A DNA stretch of 64,000 bases from Methylorubrum populi (GTDB lineage Bacteria > Pseudomonadota > Alphaproteobacteria > Rhizobiales > Beijerinckiaceae), in assembly GCA_036946625.1 (NCBI GenBank), contig JAQIIU010000002.1, positions 744,001-808,000 of the forward strand, in the 5' to 3' direction. Position numbers and translations under genes: made by a program. The notes beneath the pieces were generated by a model that was not told where the DNA came from, did not search any database, and saw nothing but the letters and a program-made list of their open reading frames with translations. Shown here in pieces: positions 15,344 to 23,718 of this stretch (position 1 is its first letter; every line of letters starts with the position of its first letter).

Positions 15344-15756
15344 CCCTCAAAAGAGCTCTGAATCGAGCCGACCGAGGGGTGGACGCCATCAACGGATCGT
15401 GGTGATGATCCGCTTGCACAGGTGGTGTCTCGGTCTCGGCCGACCCCTCCGCAAAGCCCGTCCCGAATAACTCGGGGCGGGTTTCGTTTTGGGACAGCCA
15501 GCATCCACGGATCAGGCTTGCGAGTCTGTCACTGGCGGGTGGCACGACGGTGGATATCCACCGTTCTTGTGCGTCCTCATCTACTATCGGTGCACAACTC
15601 GGACTGGCGGTATCCACCGGCAACGGCAAGGCTGGGCTACAGTAGGCCGAAGCTTCAGCCTCCACGCGCCGCCGCGAGCGTCCACTTCCGCACCTCGGCC
15701 ATGCGGTCGTCATCGCTGGCGCCGGCCGCCGCAGCTTCCTGTGGCCTGCTGCCGGT
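15344..15756. other. Gene-free interval with terminator and palindrome
   Basis: I see no credible gene in these 410 bp. It holds a hairpin terminator (15455-15490: CCCGTCCCGA / TCGGGGCGGG then TTTCGTTTT, plus orientation) and an 18-bp perfect palindrome ACGGTGGATATCCACCGT (15547-15564), part of which (GGTATCCACCGG) recurs at 15609-15620. The RhuM promoter must lie at its left end. Confidence 0.55.
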
Positions 15757-15803
15757 TTCACGGACACCCGGTTTGGGTGTGATGATGAGACCGGAGGTAC
15801 AGG

Positions 15804-16094
15804 ATGCAGCGGCGCAAGTTCGGACGTGAGTTCAAGGTCGAGGCGGTTCGGCTGATCCGGGAGCGCGGGGTGAGCGTCGCCCAAGCGGCCCGCGACCTCG
15901 ACGTGCACGAGACGGTGCTGCACCGCTGGGTGAAGCAGGCTGCGGCCGATCCGCAGCACGCCTTCCCCGGCCACGGGCAGATGCGGCCCGAGCAGGCCGA
16001 GATCGACCGGCTGTGCAAGGAGGTCTCCCGGCTGCGGGCGGAGCGTGATATCCTAAAAAAGGCCACCGCGTTCTTCGCGCGGGACGTGCTATGA
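15804..16094 (+). CDS. IS3-family transposase OrfA
   Basis: 96 aa. An HTH domain (KFGREFKVEAVRLIRERGVS, residues 5-24) is followed by a leucine-zipper stretch (IDRLCKEVSRLRAERDILKK), typical of IS3 OrfA. It overlaps orfB by ATGA; the A6G run in the KKA codons allows an OrfAB fusion. It is intact but useless without OrfB. Confidence 0.9.
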   Translation: MQRRKFGREFKVEAVRLIRERGVSVAQAARDLDVHETVLHRWVKQAAADPQHAFPGHGQMRPEQAEIDRLCKEVSRLRAERDILKKATAFFARDVL

Positions 16095-16496
16095 GGTTCG
16101 CCTTCATCGCCAAGCACCGGACGGTCTGGCCGGTGGCCTGGATGTGCGCGGCGCTGAACGTCTCCCGTTCCGGCTTCCACGCTTGGCTCACTCGATCCCC
16201 CAGCCAGCGTGCCCGTGACGACGCGGCGATCCTGACCAAGGTGCACACGAGCTTCGTGGGCAGCGACCGCACCTACGGCGCGAGGCGGGTCTGGCACGAC
16301 GTGCTGGCCGAGGGCGTGGCGTGCGGCCTGCACCGCATTGAGCGGATCATGCGCGAGAACGCGATGCGAGCTCGTCCGCGGCGACGGCGCGGGTTGCCGA
16401 AGGACGAGGGCGTGCGGGCTGCGGCGGCCGCCAACCTCCTGGAGCGGCAGTTCGCGGCCGATGGGCCGAACCGGAAGTGGATCGCCGACTTCACCT
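16091..16496 (+). pseudogene. IS3-family transposase OrfB, truncated
   Basis: 135 codons remain of about 280. They include the HTH-like N-terminal region (MRFAFIAKHRTVWPVAWMCA; YGARRVWHDVLAEGVACGLH RIERIMRE) and stop at GPNRKWIADFT, exactly at the first catalytic Asp of the DDE core. The following TAG belongs to the IS1182 junction. No catalytic domain is left. Confidence 0.88.
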
Positions 16497-17351
16497 AGAT
16501 ACTGTCGGCGAATCAGGCGGCCTGTGCCAAGGCTGCGAAGCGTGTCGTGCGCGTCCTGGCTCGCGGCACTGCCGCCAACCAGTGTACGACCCGCGCGGCG
16601 TTCATCGCTGCGGCCACGCACACCTGCTGCAGTCCGGTCCTGGCTTGGCCGATGTATCGGCTCCTGCGTAGTCCGAAGGCCCGCACGCCCTGCGAGAGCG
16701 TGCCTTCGATCCCGGCGCGGATGCGATACCGCTGCTTCCAGGCTGGATCCTGCATCCGGTCTCGAGCGGCGTTCAGCGCCTCGTATTCCGGGCGCGGCAG
16801 GAAGTAGACGGAGCGGCGCGCCTCCTTCGACGCGGTGCAAAGCGCTCGCGTCGCGCAGGCGCCGCAATCGGTCCGGCTGAACACCGCCTGGAAGCGCGGG
16901 GCACCGACCTCGTCGCGGGTAGCGCGCCACGTCACTGACGTCTTGCCCTGGGGACAGGTGACCCGCTCGCCTTCCCAGTCGATTGCGAAGTGGCGCTGTT
17001 CATAGGTCTGCTCAGCCTGCGTCGCCTGCCTCGGCATGGCGCGGACCGGCCCTTCCAACGCGACGTCATGGTCGCGTCGGCTACCGACCAGCAGTCCCGC
17101 ATCGACGTAGCCGGCATCCACGAAGTGCTCGGCCGGCAGAAGGTTCTTTGCCGCCAGCTGCTCGTGGATCGCGGCCGTGCTCGCCATGTCCGGCTGCATC
17201 GCCGGACAGGTCATCACGTTTGTGATCAGATGGGCCGCGTCCGCATCGCAGACTTCGGTGACGTGTACCTTGTAACCCGACCATTCCATCTGCCGCTTGG
17301 TGCTGTAGTGGACCTCCGGGTCGTAGGGAGACTGCAGTCGCTCGCCGACCG
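16497..17351 (-). mobile_element. IS1182-family element, 5' part deleted
   Basis: The 3' terminal sequence AGATACTGTCGGCGAATCAG at 16497-16516 abuts the IS3 OrfB. Similarity to the 774-2562 element runs to 17351 (GCTCGCCGACCG), where a recombinase gene takes over, so the 5' half and its terminal repeat are gone. It covers the inversion breakpoint of the other copy and serves as the reference across it. Confidence 0.85.
16513..17351 (-). pseudogene. IS1182 transposase, C-terminal 279 residues
   Basis: Reads from GERLQSPYDPEVHYSTKRQM to the stop, including WSGYKVHVTEV, VDAGYVDAGLLV, the cysteine cluster and the C-terminal IRAGIEGTLSQGVRAFG. The frame is open about 29 codons further up, but that part is antisense to the recombinase. 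The first catalytic region (DST) is missing. Confidence 0.88.
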
Positions 17352-17824
17352 TGTTGGAAAGCGACCTGATGCCCGACGGTTTGCTGATCCGCGAGACCAA
17401 GTTCCATAAAACCCGGCTCGTTCCCATCGAGCCGAGCACCCGAAGCGCGCTGAGTAATTATCTCGCGCTGAGGCGGTGCATGGGTGGTCCTGACCCACAT
17501 CTGTTTGTGCTCTCGACGGGTAACCCGCCTAGTCGTGTCAGAGTCACGTGCGCTTTCATAAAGCTTTCAAGGCGGCTCGGCTTACGTGGGCCGCAAGGTG
17601 AGCGCGGACCCAGACTACACGATCTCCGGCATAGCTTCGCTGTTCGCGCGCTCGAACAGTGCGGCAACGATCGGGCCACGATCAACCGGCATATGCTCGC
17701 GCTCAGCACCTATCTTGGACACGCCTGTCTCTCCGACACCTACTGGTACCTGGAGGCGACGCCGGTGTTGATCCGCCAGATCGCTGAAGCAACCGAGGCG
17801 TTCCAGAAAGGCGGTGCAGCATGA
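17352..17824 (+). pseudogene. Tyrosine recombinase of a RIT-type trio, N-terminus lost
   Basis: The C-terminal 157 codons: DGLLIRETKFHKTRLVPIEP (first catalytic Arg region is nearby), HDLRHSFAVRALEQC (H-x-x-R), LGHACLSDTYWYLEATP (His and nucleophile Tyr). Typical wording for the second member of RIT recombinase-in-trio elements. The N-terminal domain was removed when the IS1182 fragment and this element were joined at 17351/17352. The stop overlaps the next recombinase start (ATGA), the usual RIT coupling. Confidence 0.75.
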
Positions 17825-18822
17825 CCGCGCTCGCACCATACCTCAGCACCTATCTGCTGGAGCATCTGCCGCGTGACCGTGGCGCGAGCCGTCACACGAT
17901 CGACAGCTATGCCTACAGCTTCCAGTTGCTCGTCGACTTTGCGGCCAAACGGCTGAAGGTCCGTCCTTCGGACCTGCAGATCGAGCAGATCGACGGTGGG
18001 CTGCTCCTCGACTTCCTGGACCATATCGAGGCGGATCGTGCGAACACACCTCGGACCCGCAATGCCCGGCTCGCAGCAATCCGCTCGTTCTTCCGGTTTC
18101 TGGAATACCGCGCGCCGGCTTGTCTCAATGTGGCCATGCAGGCGCAAGCGATCCCCGCCAAGCGCGTCGAGCACCCCCTCGTGGATTATTTGACCCGCGC
18201 CGAGTTGCAAGCAGTGCTCGACGCACCGGATCGGCGAACCCGGTCGGGTGTGCGTGACCGAGCGATGCTGCACCTTGCCTATGCCTGCGGCCTGCGCGTA
18301 TCCGAGCTTACCGGCCTCCAGCTCGGAGATGTTAACCGCCCCGCGACGGATGTAATCCATGTGCTCGGCAAGGGCCGCCGGCAGCGCGTTCTGCCTCTCT
18401 GGAAGGAAACCCAGACGGTTCTGCGGGACTGGTTGCGCATCAGGCCATCCAGCCAGGATGACGCCGTGTTCCTCAATGCGCGTGGCGAAGCCATTGGTCG
18501 CCATGGCTTCGCCAGTCGCCTGACGACCCACGTCAAAATAGCGCAACGGTCGGTCCCCAGTCTCGCACGCAAGAAGGTTACGCCGCATGTTCTTCGGCAT
18601 ACTTGTGCGGTTCATACGCTCGAAGCGACCGGCGACATCAGGCGAGTAGCACTCTGGCTCGGTCATAGCAGCGTCACCAGCACAGAGATCTACCTCCGGA
18701 TCGATCCTGCCGAGAAGCTCGATATCCTCGACGCAGGGACTGCCCCGCAAATCAGGAGAGGCACTTTCACTGGCGTATCCGATCGCCTGCTGGCTATGTT
18801 GAAGGCCGTCCATGACCAATAG
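17821..18822 (+). CDS. Tyrosine recombinase, third gene of a RIT-type trio
   Basis: 333 aa, apparently intact. A SAM-like core-binding domain (residues 1-100; RGASRHTIDSYAYSFQLLVD) precedes a catalytic domain with CGLRVSELTGLQL (Arg), HVLGKGRRQRVLPLWKET (Lys), TPHVLRHTCAVHTLEATG (H-x-x-R), LGHSSVTSTEIYLRIDP (His, Tyr). RIT elements carry three such genes in overlapping order; here the first is missing and the second is truncated, so the element is a remnant. Confidence 0.85.
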   Translation: MTALAPYLSTYLLEHLPRDRGASRHTIDSYAYSFQLLVDFAAKRLKVRPSDLQIEQIDGGLLLDFLDHIEADRANTPRTRNARLAAIRSFFRFLEYRAPACLNVAMQAQAIPAKRVEHPLVDYLTRAELQAVLDAPDRRTRSGVRDRAMLHLAYACGLRVSELTGLQLGDVNRPATDVIHVLGKGRRQRVLPLWKETQTVLRDWLRIRPSSQDDAVFLNARGEAIGRHGFASRLTTHVKIAQRSVPSLARKKVTPHVLRHTCAVHTLEATGDIRRVALWLGHSSVTSTEIYLRIDPAEKLDILDAGTAPQIRRGTFTGVSDRLLAMLKAVHDQ

Positions 18823-18908
18823 TTATGGGAAGTAATCCATGCCTAGCGCTGCGAAAAGCGGCGCTAGGACGCCTCAAAACAACATAACTCCGAGCTCTAC
18901 ATAATGCG
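18823..18908 (+). other. RIT element right end with hairpin
   Basis: Non-coding end after the last recombinase. It contains a strong hairpin (CCTAGCGCTGC / GCGGCGCTAGG around GAAAA) and short inverted words AGTTATG and CATAACT at 18824 and 18884. RIT elements end shortly after the third recombinase, so the terminus is probably within this stretch or at TAATGCGGTG. The left end is lost and cannot be compared. Confidence 0.5.
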
Positions 18909-19360
18909 GTGTCTGATCCTCTCCGCATCCCGGTCGCGTTCGCGCCGATCGGGCGGGACGAACTCAACGCCTGCTTCCTCGCCGGAACCATCGTATGGGG
19001 CCGGTGCGGCGCCCGACGCGGGGATGGTCGCATGGGCTGCGGCACGACGGCGGACTCGTCGCCGGCTTCGACCGGCGCGAGGCGATCGAGCTCTCGTGCC
19101 TCTGCGCGTCCCGGCCCGATCTCTGCCGCGTGGCGCTACGGCTCTGGCGCGCCTTCGTCTTCCCCGCGCTCGGCGAGACGCACGGCATCCGCTGGGCCTT
19201 GAGCTACCAGGACGCCGCGCTGCATTCCGGCGATCTCTATCGCTTCGACGGCTGGGTGCGGATGGGGTGCTCGCGCAGCGGCGTCGATCCGCGCACCGGC
19301 CGGAAGGGTCACGCCAAGGTCATCTGGGGCTGGTGCGACGATGCGGGCGAACGGCGAGAG
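18909..19360 (+). pseudogene. Mom-like DNA-modification protein gene, frameshifted
   Basis: Two frames form one protein. 18909-18990 reads LRIPVAFAPIGRDELNACFL; from about 18995 the next frame reads RRPTRGWSHGLRHDGGLVAG, ALSYQDAALHSGDLYRFDGW and SRSGVDPRTGRKGHAKVIWG W. The SY.D.alh.GdLYrf.GW and R.gr.k..w pattern resembles the GNAT-like Mom family, which modifies adenine in phage DNA against restriction. A frameshift near 18990 separates the N-terminus, and the C-terminus fades after 19360. The GTG start lies just past the RIT end, so the 5' end may also be altered. Confidence 0.55.
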
Positions 19361-19609
19361 CGTTCGTCGCGGCCGGAAGCAACCCGTCTTGCGGGCGGCC
19401 GCCGCGCGTCCGGGTGGCCGGGCCTTGCGATTTCGTTCGAGCCACGTCGCGTTCCGGGCCCGGGAGCGCCGGAGGACGATCTTCGCGTTCCTCGATCACG
19501 ATGCGAGCGGAGCGGTCGCTGGAGCCTCGGGCCCTCCGGCTTCAGCCGGGAAGGATCGGCTGTCGGTCCCGCCACTCTCGCCAGGCTGTGCGGGCGTTCT
19601 CGACGGGGG
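19360..19609. other. Gene-free interval before the DUF736 leader repeat
   Basis: Very GC-rich DNA with several open but arginine/proline-rich frames on both strands. I see no protein family, start with ribosome site or RNA. It leads into the repeated leader at 19610. Confidence 0.5.
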
Positions 19610-20091
19610 CGGCTGAAGGGAGAGCGGCGGTTCTCGTCGTCTGGCGGGCGATCTCTGGCGTGGCTGGCCGGCCGGGTGGCGCGGCGAGGGGATGCTGGGG
19701 CGCCGGGATGCGCTGTTGTGTTGCGCGGGGAGGGGAGCCGGGGCGCAGTTGTCCCGCGTCCTTCGCGGTGGTGCGATCGGCGCCCGGGGCGGGTCTCGAC
19801 GGGGCCTGTCTGACCGAAGGGCGCCGGCAGGCCGGCTCGATCGGCGCCGCAACGCCCGCTGGCGACTTTCTTCCCCTGCTTCGCTGCGCTCGCATTCCTC
19901 GCGAACCAAGAAAGCCGCCTCTGGCCGTCCTCCACTGGCGTTCCGGCCCCTGTCGGGGTGCGGGCCGCCCGCCTCCGGTCTCACGACAGCCATCGAGACC
20001 GCGACGGGCGCGGTCCGGACAAGCGAAAGGACCAAGACCATGGCGACCATCGGCAGCTTCACCTCCACCGACAACGGCTTCACCGGCACGA
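19610..20091 (+). repeat. 480-bp direct repeat, copy 1 (DUF736 leader)
   Basis: Nearly identical to 24998-25477, from GGCTGAAGGGAGAGCGGCGG to the first 17 codons of a DUF736 gene (CACCGGCACGA). Differences are single bases and short indels, mostly near the ribosome site. It contains no gene of its own apart from the 5' end it gives to the downstream chimera. The two copies lie 5.4 kb apart in direct orientation around the AbiE, Fic-remnant and PIN genes. Confidence 0.9.
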
Positions 20092-20384
20092 GCGCCGCAA
20101 TGGCAAGAGTTCTCAACGCCCGCATCGTCGGCCGCCGCGCCGGACCGGGTCAACGCTACATCGGTCGCCCGGATCCGCTCGGCAATCCGTTCGTCATCGG
20201 CCGCGACGGCACACGCGCCGAGGTGATTGCGAAATATGCGGAATGGGCGCCGAGGCAGCCGCACATCATGGCCGCACTGCCGGATCTGGTCGATACCGAT
20301 TTCATCTGCTGGTGCGCGCCCTTGCCGTGCCACGGCGACGTGCTGCTGGACATGGTGCGGCGGTACGTCTGCGAAGAAGTCTGA
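20040..20384 (+). CDS. Chimeric DUF736 N-terminus plus DUF4326 protein
   Basis: 114 aa. The first 17 residues ([17 protein letters not shown]) are those of DUF736 and come with the repeated leader. Residues 21-114 are a whole DUF4326 domain (ARVLNARIVGRRAGPGQRYI, GRPDPLGNPFVIGRDGTRAE, CWCAPLPCHGDVLLDMV). The natural DUF4326 start is probably ATG 20100, which has no ribosome site. Translation likely begins at 20040 behind AAAGGACC. Function of DUF4326 is unknown. Confidence 0.78.
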   Translation: MATIGSFTSTDNGFTGTSAAMARVLNARIVGRRAGPGQRYIGRPDPLGNPFVIGRDGTRAEVIAKYAEWAPRQPHIMAALPDLVDTDFICWCAPLPCHGDVLLDMVRRYVCEEV

Positions 20385-20520
20385 GAGACAGTGGTGGAGC
20401 GGGCCTCGAGTCCGCTCCTTGAACCGAGCGGGTGGCGGTGCCGCAGACCACACTTTGGGACGGATTCGTCCACCGGCTCTACGCCGTATCATGGCTGCCC
20501 CGCGCGGGAGGGCCGAGCGT

Positions 20521-20778
20521 TCAAGGCCGCCATCCGCTGAGCGTCGATCCAGGCGAGAAGACTGTCCGACGAAGCTCCGCAGCGAGCGCGGCGATGGCCG
20601 CGGTTCCCTCGGCGGGAAACCCGATCGACATGCCGGTCTCCAGCGAGAAGCGGCCATGGCGGAGATCGCCCTGGGTCAGGAACTGTTCGGCTTCGGCGCC
20701 CACGAGTAGGTAGTCGGGGTGCTTGTTGCGAATGATCGAGGCGACGTCCTTTTGGAAAAGAGAGATTGGATCGATCAT
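20521..20778 (-). CDS. Hypothetical protein behind the AbiE pair, 85 aa
   Basis: Starts MIDPISLFQKDVASIIRNKH and contains PDYLLVGAEAEQFLTQGDLR. Its start overlaps the AbiEii stop (ATGA), so it is a third gene of that operon. Unrecognised; acidic-helical, no catalytic motif. An accessory gene in this position is not standard for AbiE. The interval 20385-20520 on its 3' side holds no gene. Confidence 0.6.
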   Translation of the reverse strand: MIDPISLFQKDVASIIRNKHPDYLLVGAEAEQFLTQGDLRHGRFSLETGMSIGFPAEGTAAIAALAAELRRTVFSPGSTLSGWRP

Positions 20779-21821
20779 GCGGCATGGTCGTTCGCAGCCG
20801 CCTCGAGCTGCCGCACGGAATCAAGAATGGCGTCGAAGGCCGGGGGCTCTCCGAAGATCATGCCCGCGGTGTTGGCGTAATCGCGGCGCAGGGCATCGGT
20901 CATGCCTTCGACTGGCGCAAGGGCAAAGCTGCCGGGTTGCGCCGATGCAAGGTCGTAATCCGGCCGGTCAAAGAACATTCGCGCGTGCCGGACGCAGTCC
21001 TGCGCAAGGTCCAGGTCGGCCAGGGCTGCTCGCCCGACCTCAGAGCCAAGGAGCTGGTGGAGGTCGTAGTAGTGGCGGGAGATGCGCTGGCCCTCCTGGC
21101 GCAGAACGCCGCGCCGCTCGTACCAGCGTCTCAGGCCGTGAGCGATCACCACCTTGTCCCAGAAGGTCCGGCCGGCTTCGATGGTAGTCACGTCCGGGAC
21201 CGACAGATCGAGATCGGGCGTTTCTTCGGCGATGTAGGGTCGCAGCGTGACCGGCCGGTTGGGATCGAGCGCGGATTTCGCGCCGGACTCGATCCGCACG
21301 GCCGGGCGCACATAGGTATCGTCCCGTGGTTCGACTTCAGGATACCAGACGAGCAGCGTTTGCCGGTCCGGGTCGGCCGCATCGACCTCGACGCGACCGG
21401 CCCCTTCTGTGGTGTCGGCGAGGAGTGCGGCGAGGCTCTCCCGGAGAGGTCCCGTGACATAATCGCGGCAGGCGTCGCGAATCGCATCGAGCCGCGCTCG
21501 GCGCCTCTTCCCCGACAGCGCCTCGAGCTCTTCGACGCTCGCGGCCCGATCGAGATCGTCGCGGAAGACCGTGACGTCGATATCCTCGGAGAAGCGCTCG
21601 ATCAGGCCGTAGGCCTTCGAGAGCGATGTGCCGCCCTTGAAGAGGAGACGCGGCCGGTCGACCGGGAGGCGCTTGTAGAGCGCGTCGAGCGTCCAGCAGA
21701 CCCAGAAGTCTTTCTCGACGTTGCCGACAGGTGCGCCGAGCCGGTTGGCCGTGCTGAGGAAGAGGTCGAGACGATCCCGCGCCGGGGCGCGAACGACGGT
21801 GGTGTAGGCTTCGGCCGTCAT
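20775..21821 (-). CDS. AbiEii/MenT-type nucleotidyltransferase toxin
   Basis: 348 aa. The nucleotidyltransferase core is clear: LLFKGGTSLSKAYGLIERFS EDIDVTVF gives GG-T-S and the D-x-D pair (residues about 60-85). A C-terminal helical region follows (RTFWDKVVIAHGLRRWYERR, SRHYYDLHQLL). AbiEii toxins add nucleotides to tRNA or GTP-dependent targets and act in phage abortive infection. It is coupled by ATGA overlap to the antitoxin upstream and to an 85-aa gene downstream. Confidence 0.88.
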   Translation of the reverse strand: MTAEAYTTVVRAPARDRLDLFLSTANRLGAPVGNVEKDFWVCWTLDALYKRLPVDRPRLLFKGGTSLSKAYGLIERFSEDIDVTVFRDDLDRAASVEELEALSGKRRRARLDAIRDACRDYVTGPLRESLAALLADTTEGAGRVEVDAADPDRQTLLVWYPEVEPRDDTYVRPAVRIESGAKSALDPNRPVTLRPYIAEETPDLDLSVPDVTTIEAGRTFWDKVVIAHGLRRWYERRGVLRQEGQRISRHYYDLHQLLGSEVGRAALADLDLAQDCVRHARMFFDRPDYDLASAQPGSFALAPVEGMTDALRRDYANTAGMIFGEPPAFDAILDSVRQLEAAANDHAA

Positions 21822-22483
21822 GGGGGCGGGCCCTCGCCGACGATCATTGGCCGAAGAAACTCCTGCATCCAGATGGGCAGCGCCGACAGGCCGTCGCGTA
21901 GATCGTCGCGAATCGCCCGACCGTGCTTCGGATCTGCGAACAGACTGCGAAGGATCTCGGTGACGCGGGTGCGTTCGTCGTCGTGGCTCAAGACGTCCTG
22001 CAGCCAGTGAAGGGCCTGGACCACCCGCATCGCTGGCCGCCCGGCCCAGTAGAGCCGGCTCGCGGCGGCGGGCTTGAAGTGGATTTCCTGCTTGCCGAGT
22101 TGGATGGGCTTGAGGCGAGCATCGACGAGGACCTCGATGCGTGCGGGAACGGCGGTGGTGAGGCCGAGGTCGTTTGCGGCGGTCATGCCGTCGACAATGA
22201 AGCGGGCCTTGTCGCGGCGGGCGACGGCACGGGTCACGGCACGATAGTCAGGAACGGTGGGCCGGGCGGTCAAGCTGTTGATGCCGGGGCGGTCATAGAG
22301 GCCGCGGTCGATACGCCGGAGTTCGCCAGCAGCAGTCAGGCGCTGGAGGGCCTTGTCGATCGCATCCCGGCTGGCGAGATCGGCGAAATCGCTGGGCGTC
22401 CAGACATCGCCGGGCTGCTCTGCGATGCGGGCGAGCAATCGGCTGCGCAGATCAGGTTGGGCTTGGGCGGCAAGCGACGGCAT
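21818..22483 (-). CDS. AbiEi-like antitoxin (DUF6088 type)
   Basis: 221 aa. The N-terminal winged HTH (residues about 10-65; RLLARIAEQPGDVWTPSDFA, RRIDRGLYDRPG) and the following FIVDGMTAANDLGLTTAVPA segment are the DUF6088/AbiEi layout. AbiEi antitoxins repress their own operon by binding inverted repeats upstream; two such repeats are present at 22483-22550. The gene is first in the operon, as usual. Confidence 0.85.
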   Translation of the reverse strand: MPSLAAQAQPDLRSRLLARIAEQPGDVWTPSDFADLASRDAIDKALQRLTAAGELRRIDRGLYDRPGINSLTARPTVPDYRAVTRAVARRDKARFIVDGMTAANDLGLTTAVPARIEVLVDARLKPIQLGKQEIHFKPAAASRLYWAGRPAMRVVQALHWLQDVLSHDDERTRVTEILRSLFADPKHGRAIRDDLRDGLSALPIWMQEFLRPMIVGEGPPP

Positions 22484-22550
22484 GTCCGAAGTATGCCGTA
22501 TTCTTCGGACAAATGAAAGTCTGTCCGAAACATGCTACATTTTTCGGACT
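22483..22550 (-). promoter_or_regulatory. Two palindromic operators of the AbiE operon
   Basis: Site 1 (22483-22511) has arms TGTCCGAAG and CTTCGGACA around TATGCCGTATT; site 2 (22522-22550) has arms GTCCGAAA and TTTTCGGAC around a similar ATGCTACAT centre. They share the pattern GTCCGAA-n-ATGC-n-AT-n-TTCGGAC, are 39 bp apart centre to centre, and site 1 starts at the antitoxin ATG. Cooperative repression by the AbiEi antitoxin is the obvious reading. Confidence 0.75.
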
Positions 22551-22559
22551 CATCCGGTT

Positions 22560-23122
22560 GCGAATCCAGCTTGACCTCGGCCCGGCCAAGGGTCACGGGG
22601 AAGACATGCTCACCCGATCCAGCCGCTTCGGGACCGAAAATGCAATGTCGCGCCATTCGCCAAAAATGGACGTCGCGCAGGGCCGGGACAAGCAGCGCTC
22701 CGGCTTCGAACCCCCTCGCTTTGGCTGGGCGGGCCGCTCGTTCCGAGCGGACGGCTCTATGCGCTGACGCGACCGAACCCGCTGGCGCGGTTTCGTCCGA
22801 TGCCGGTGACGATCCTCCCGCGGAGAAGCGGCACCGTCGCGGTTCGCCGGCGAACGGAGGCGGCCGCCGCACCGCCGCAGGGCCGGCGGGCGCCGGCAAG
22901 CGGACCTCGCCCTTCGGGCTCGGGGTCTCTTCTCTCTGACGGCCCATTGTGCACCCGCCGCTCCGGCGTCAAGGACGGGCGGTGCCCCCAATTTCGCCTG
23001 CGCTGCGCTCCGACGAAATCGGCTCCTCCACCCGTCGGCGCTGCCGGTCGCTGCCGCGATCCCTGACCCCTCGCGGCTACGGTGCGGCCCTCCTTCCGTC
23101 AGAAAGACGAAAGGAGAGTTTG
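22560..23122. other. Gene-free interval
   Basis: 560 bp between the AbiE operators and the gene at 23123. Frames on both strands are open but composed of Arg/Ala/Pro-rich sequence without homology I can see. A ribosome site AAGGAGAG appears only at its right end for the next gene. Similar long GC-rich leaders occur elsewhere in this island. Confidence 0.5.
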
Positions 23123-23557
23123 ATGTCCAATGTCGATTTCCTCGGGCTCCACGCGAGCGCCGCCGGCTTCCGGATCATGGTGCTGGCCAACCGCCTCGGT
23201 TGCACGGACGAACGAGAGCGTGCGCTGCACGACTGGCTGGAACGGCAGCTCGCCGAATTCATCGGCTTCGCCCGTGCCGCTCTCGCGGCGGAACGCCGGT
23301 TCATCCTCAACACCGATCCCGGCAAGGCGCAGGCGCTGGGCGAGGACGTCTGGTACTACGAGGAGACCTTCATACCCTACTGGTGCGAGGGTGCCTTCGA
23401 TCTTCGCGATCGCGTGCCCGTGGAGATGCAGGCACTGCACGGCATCCTCGACCGGATCGACCAGGAGCTCGGCATCTTCGTCACCGCGAGAAACCTGATC
23501 CTCCCGGGCGACCCGCGCCCGGTATACCCGGACTGGTTCGATGAAGACGAGGACTGA
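23123..23557 (+). CDS. Hypothetical protein, 144 aa, island type
   Basis: Starts MSNVDFLGLHASAAGFRIMV with an AAGGAGAG site 5 nt upstream. It is acidic and helical (ALHDWLERQLAEFIGFARAA; VPVEMQALHGILDRIDQELG) and ends in DWFDEDED. No family recognised. The good start, composition and codon use make it a credible gene, perhaps a conserved plasmid/island protein. Confidence 0.7.
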   Translation: MSNVDFLGLHASAAGFRIMVLANRLGCTDERERALHDWLERQLAEFIGFARAALAAERRFILNTDPGKAQALGEDVWYYEETFIPYWCEGAFDLRDRVPVEMQALHGILDRIDQELGIFVTARNLILPGDPRPVYPDWFDEDED

Positions 23558-23718
23558 AGATCTGAACGACAGGCGGCGCTCGCCGCCTGTCGTCCTTTCC
23601 GTCCGAAGCAGGGCCGGCCGGATCGACCGCTCGGCCTTGCTGCCGAAGGGAGGGCCGCGTCGCCCCTCTCGCCGGCGACGGCATCGCAATCCGTCTCCGC
23701 ATCTAGCGCGCCGTTCGG

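Larger units (their letters stand above)
15757..16496 (+). mobile_element. IS3-family element, right end cut by IS1182
   Basis: It contains overlapping orfA and orfB with the A-AAA-AAG slippery heptamer at 16055-16061 used for -1 frameshifting in IS3 elements. The left end lies near 15757 in a TTTCACGGACACCCGG stretch; the exact repeat cannot be fixed because the right end is missing. The IS1182 terminus starts at 16497, directly after codon DFT of orfB. Confidence 0.8.

Noticed and set aside
18823-19400. Third (missing) recombinase of the RIT trio downstream of 18822
   Set aside because: Frames to the right match a Mom-like protein, not a recombinase; the missing member was the upstream one.
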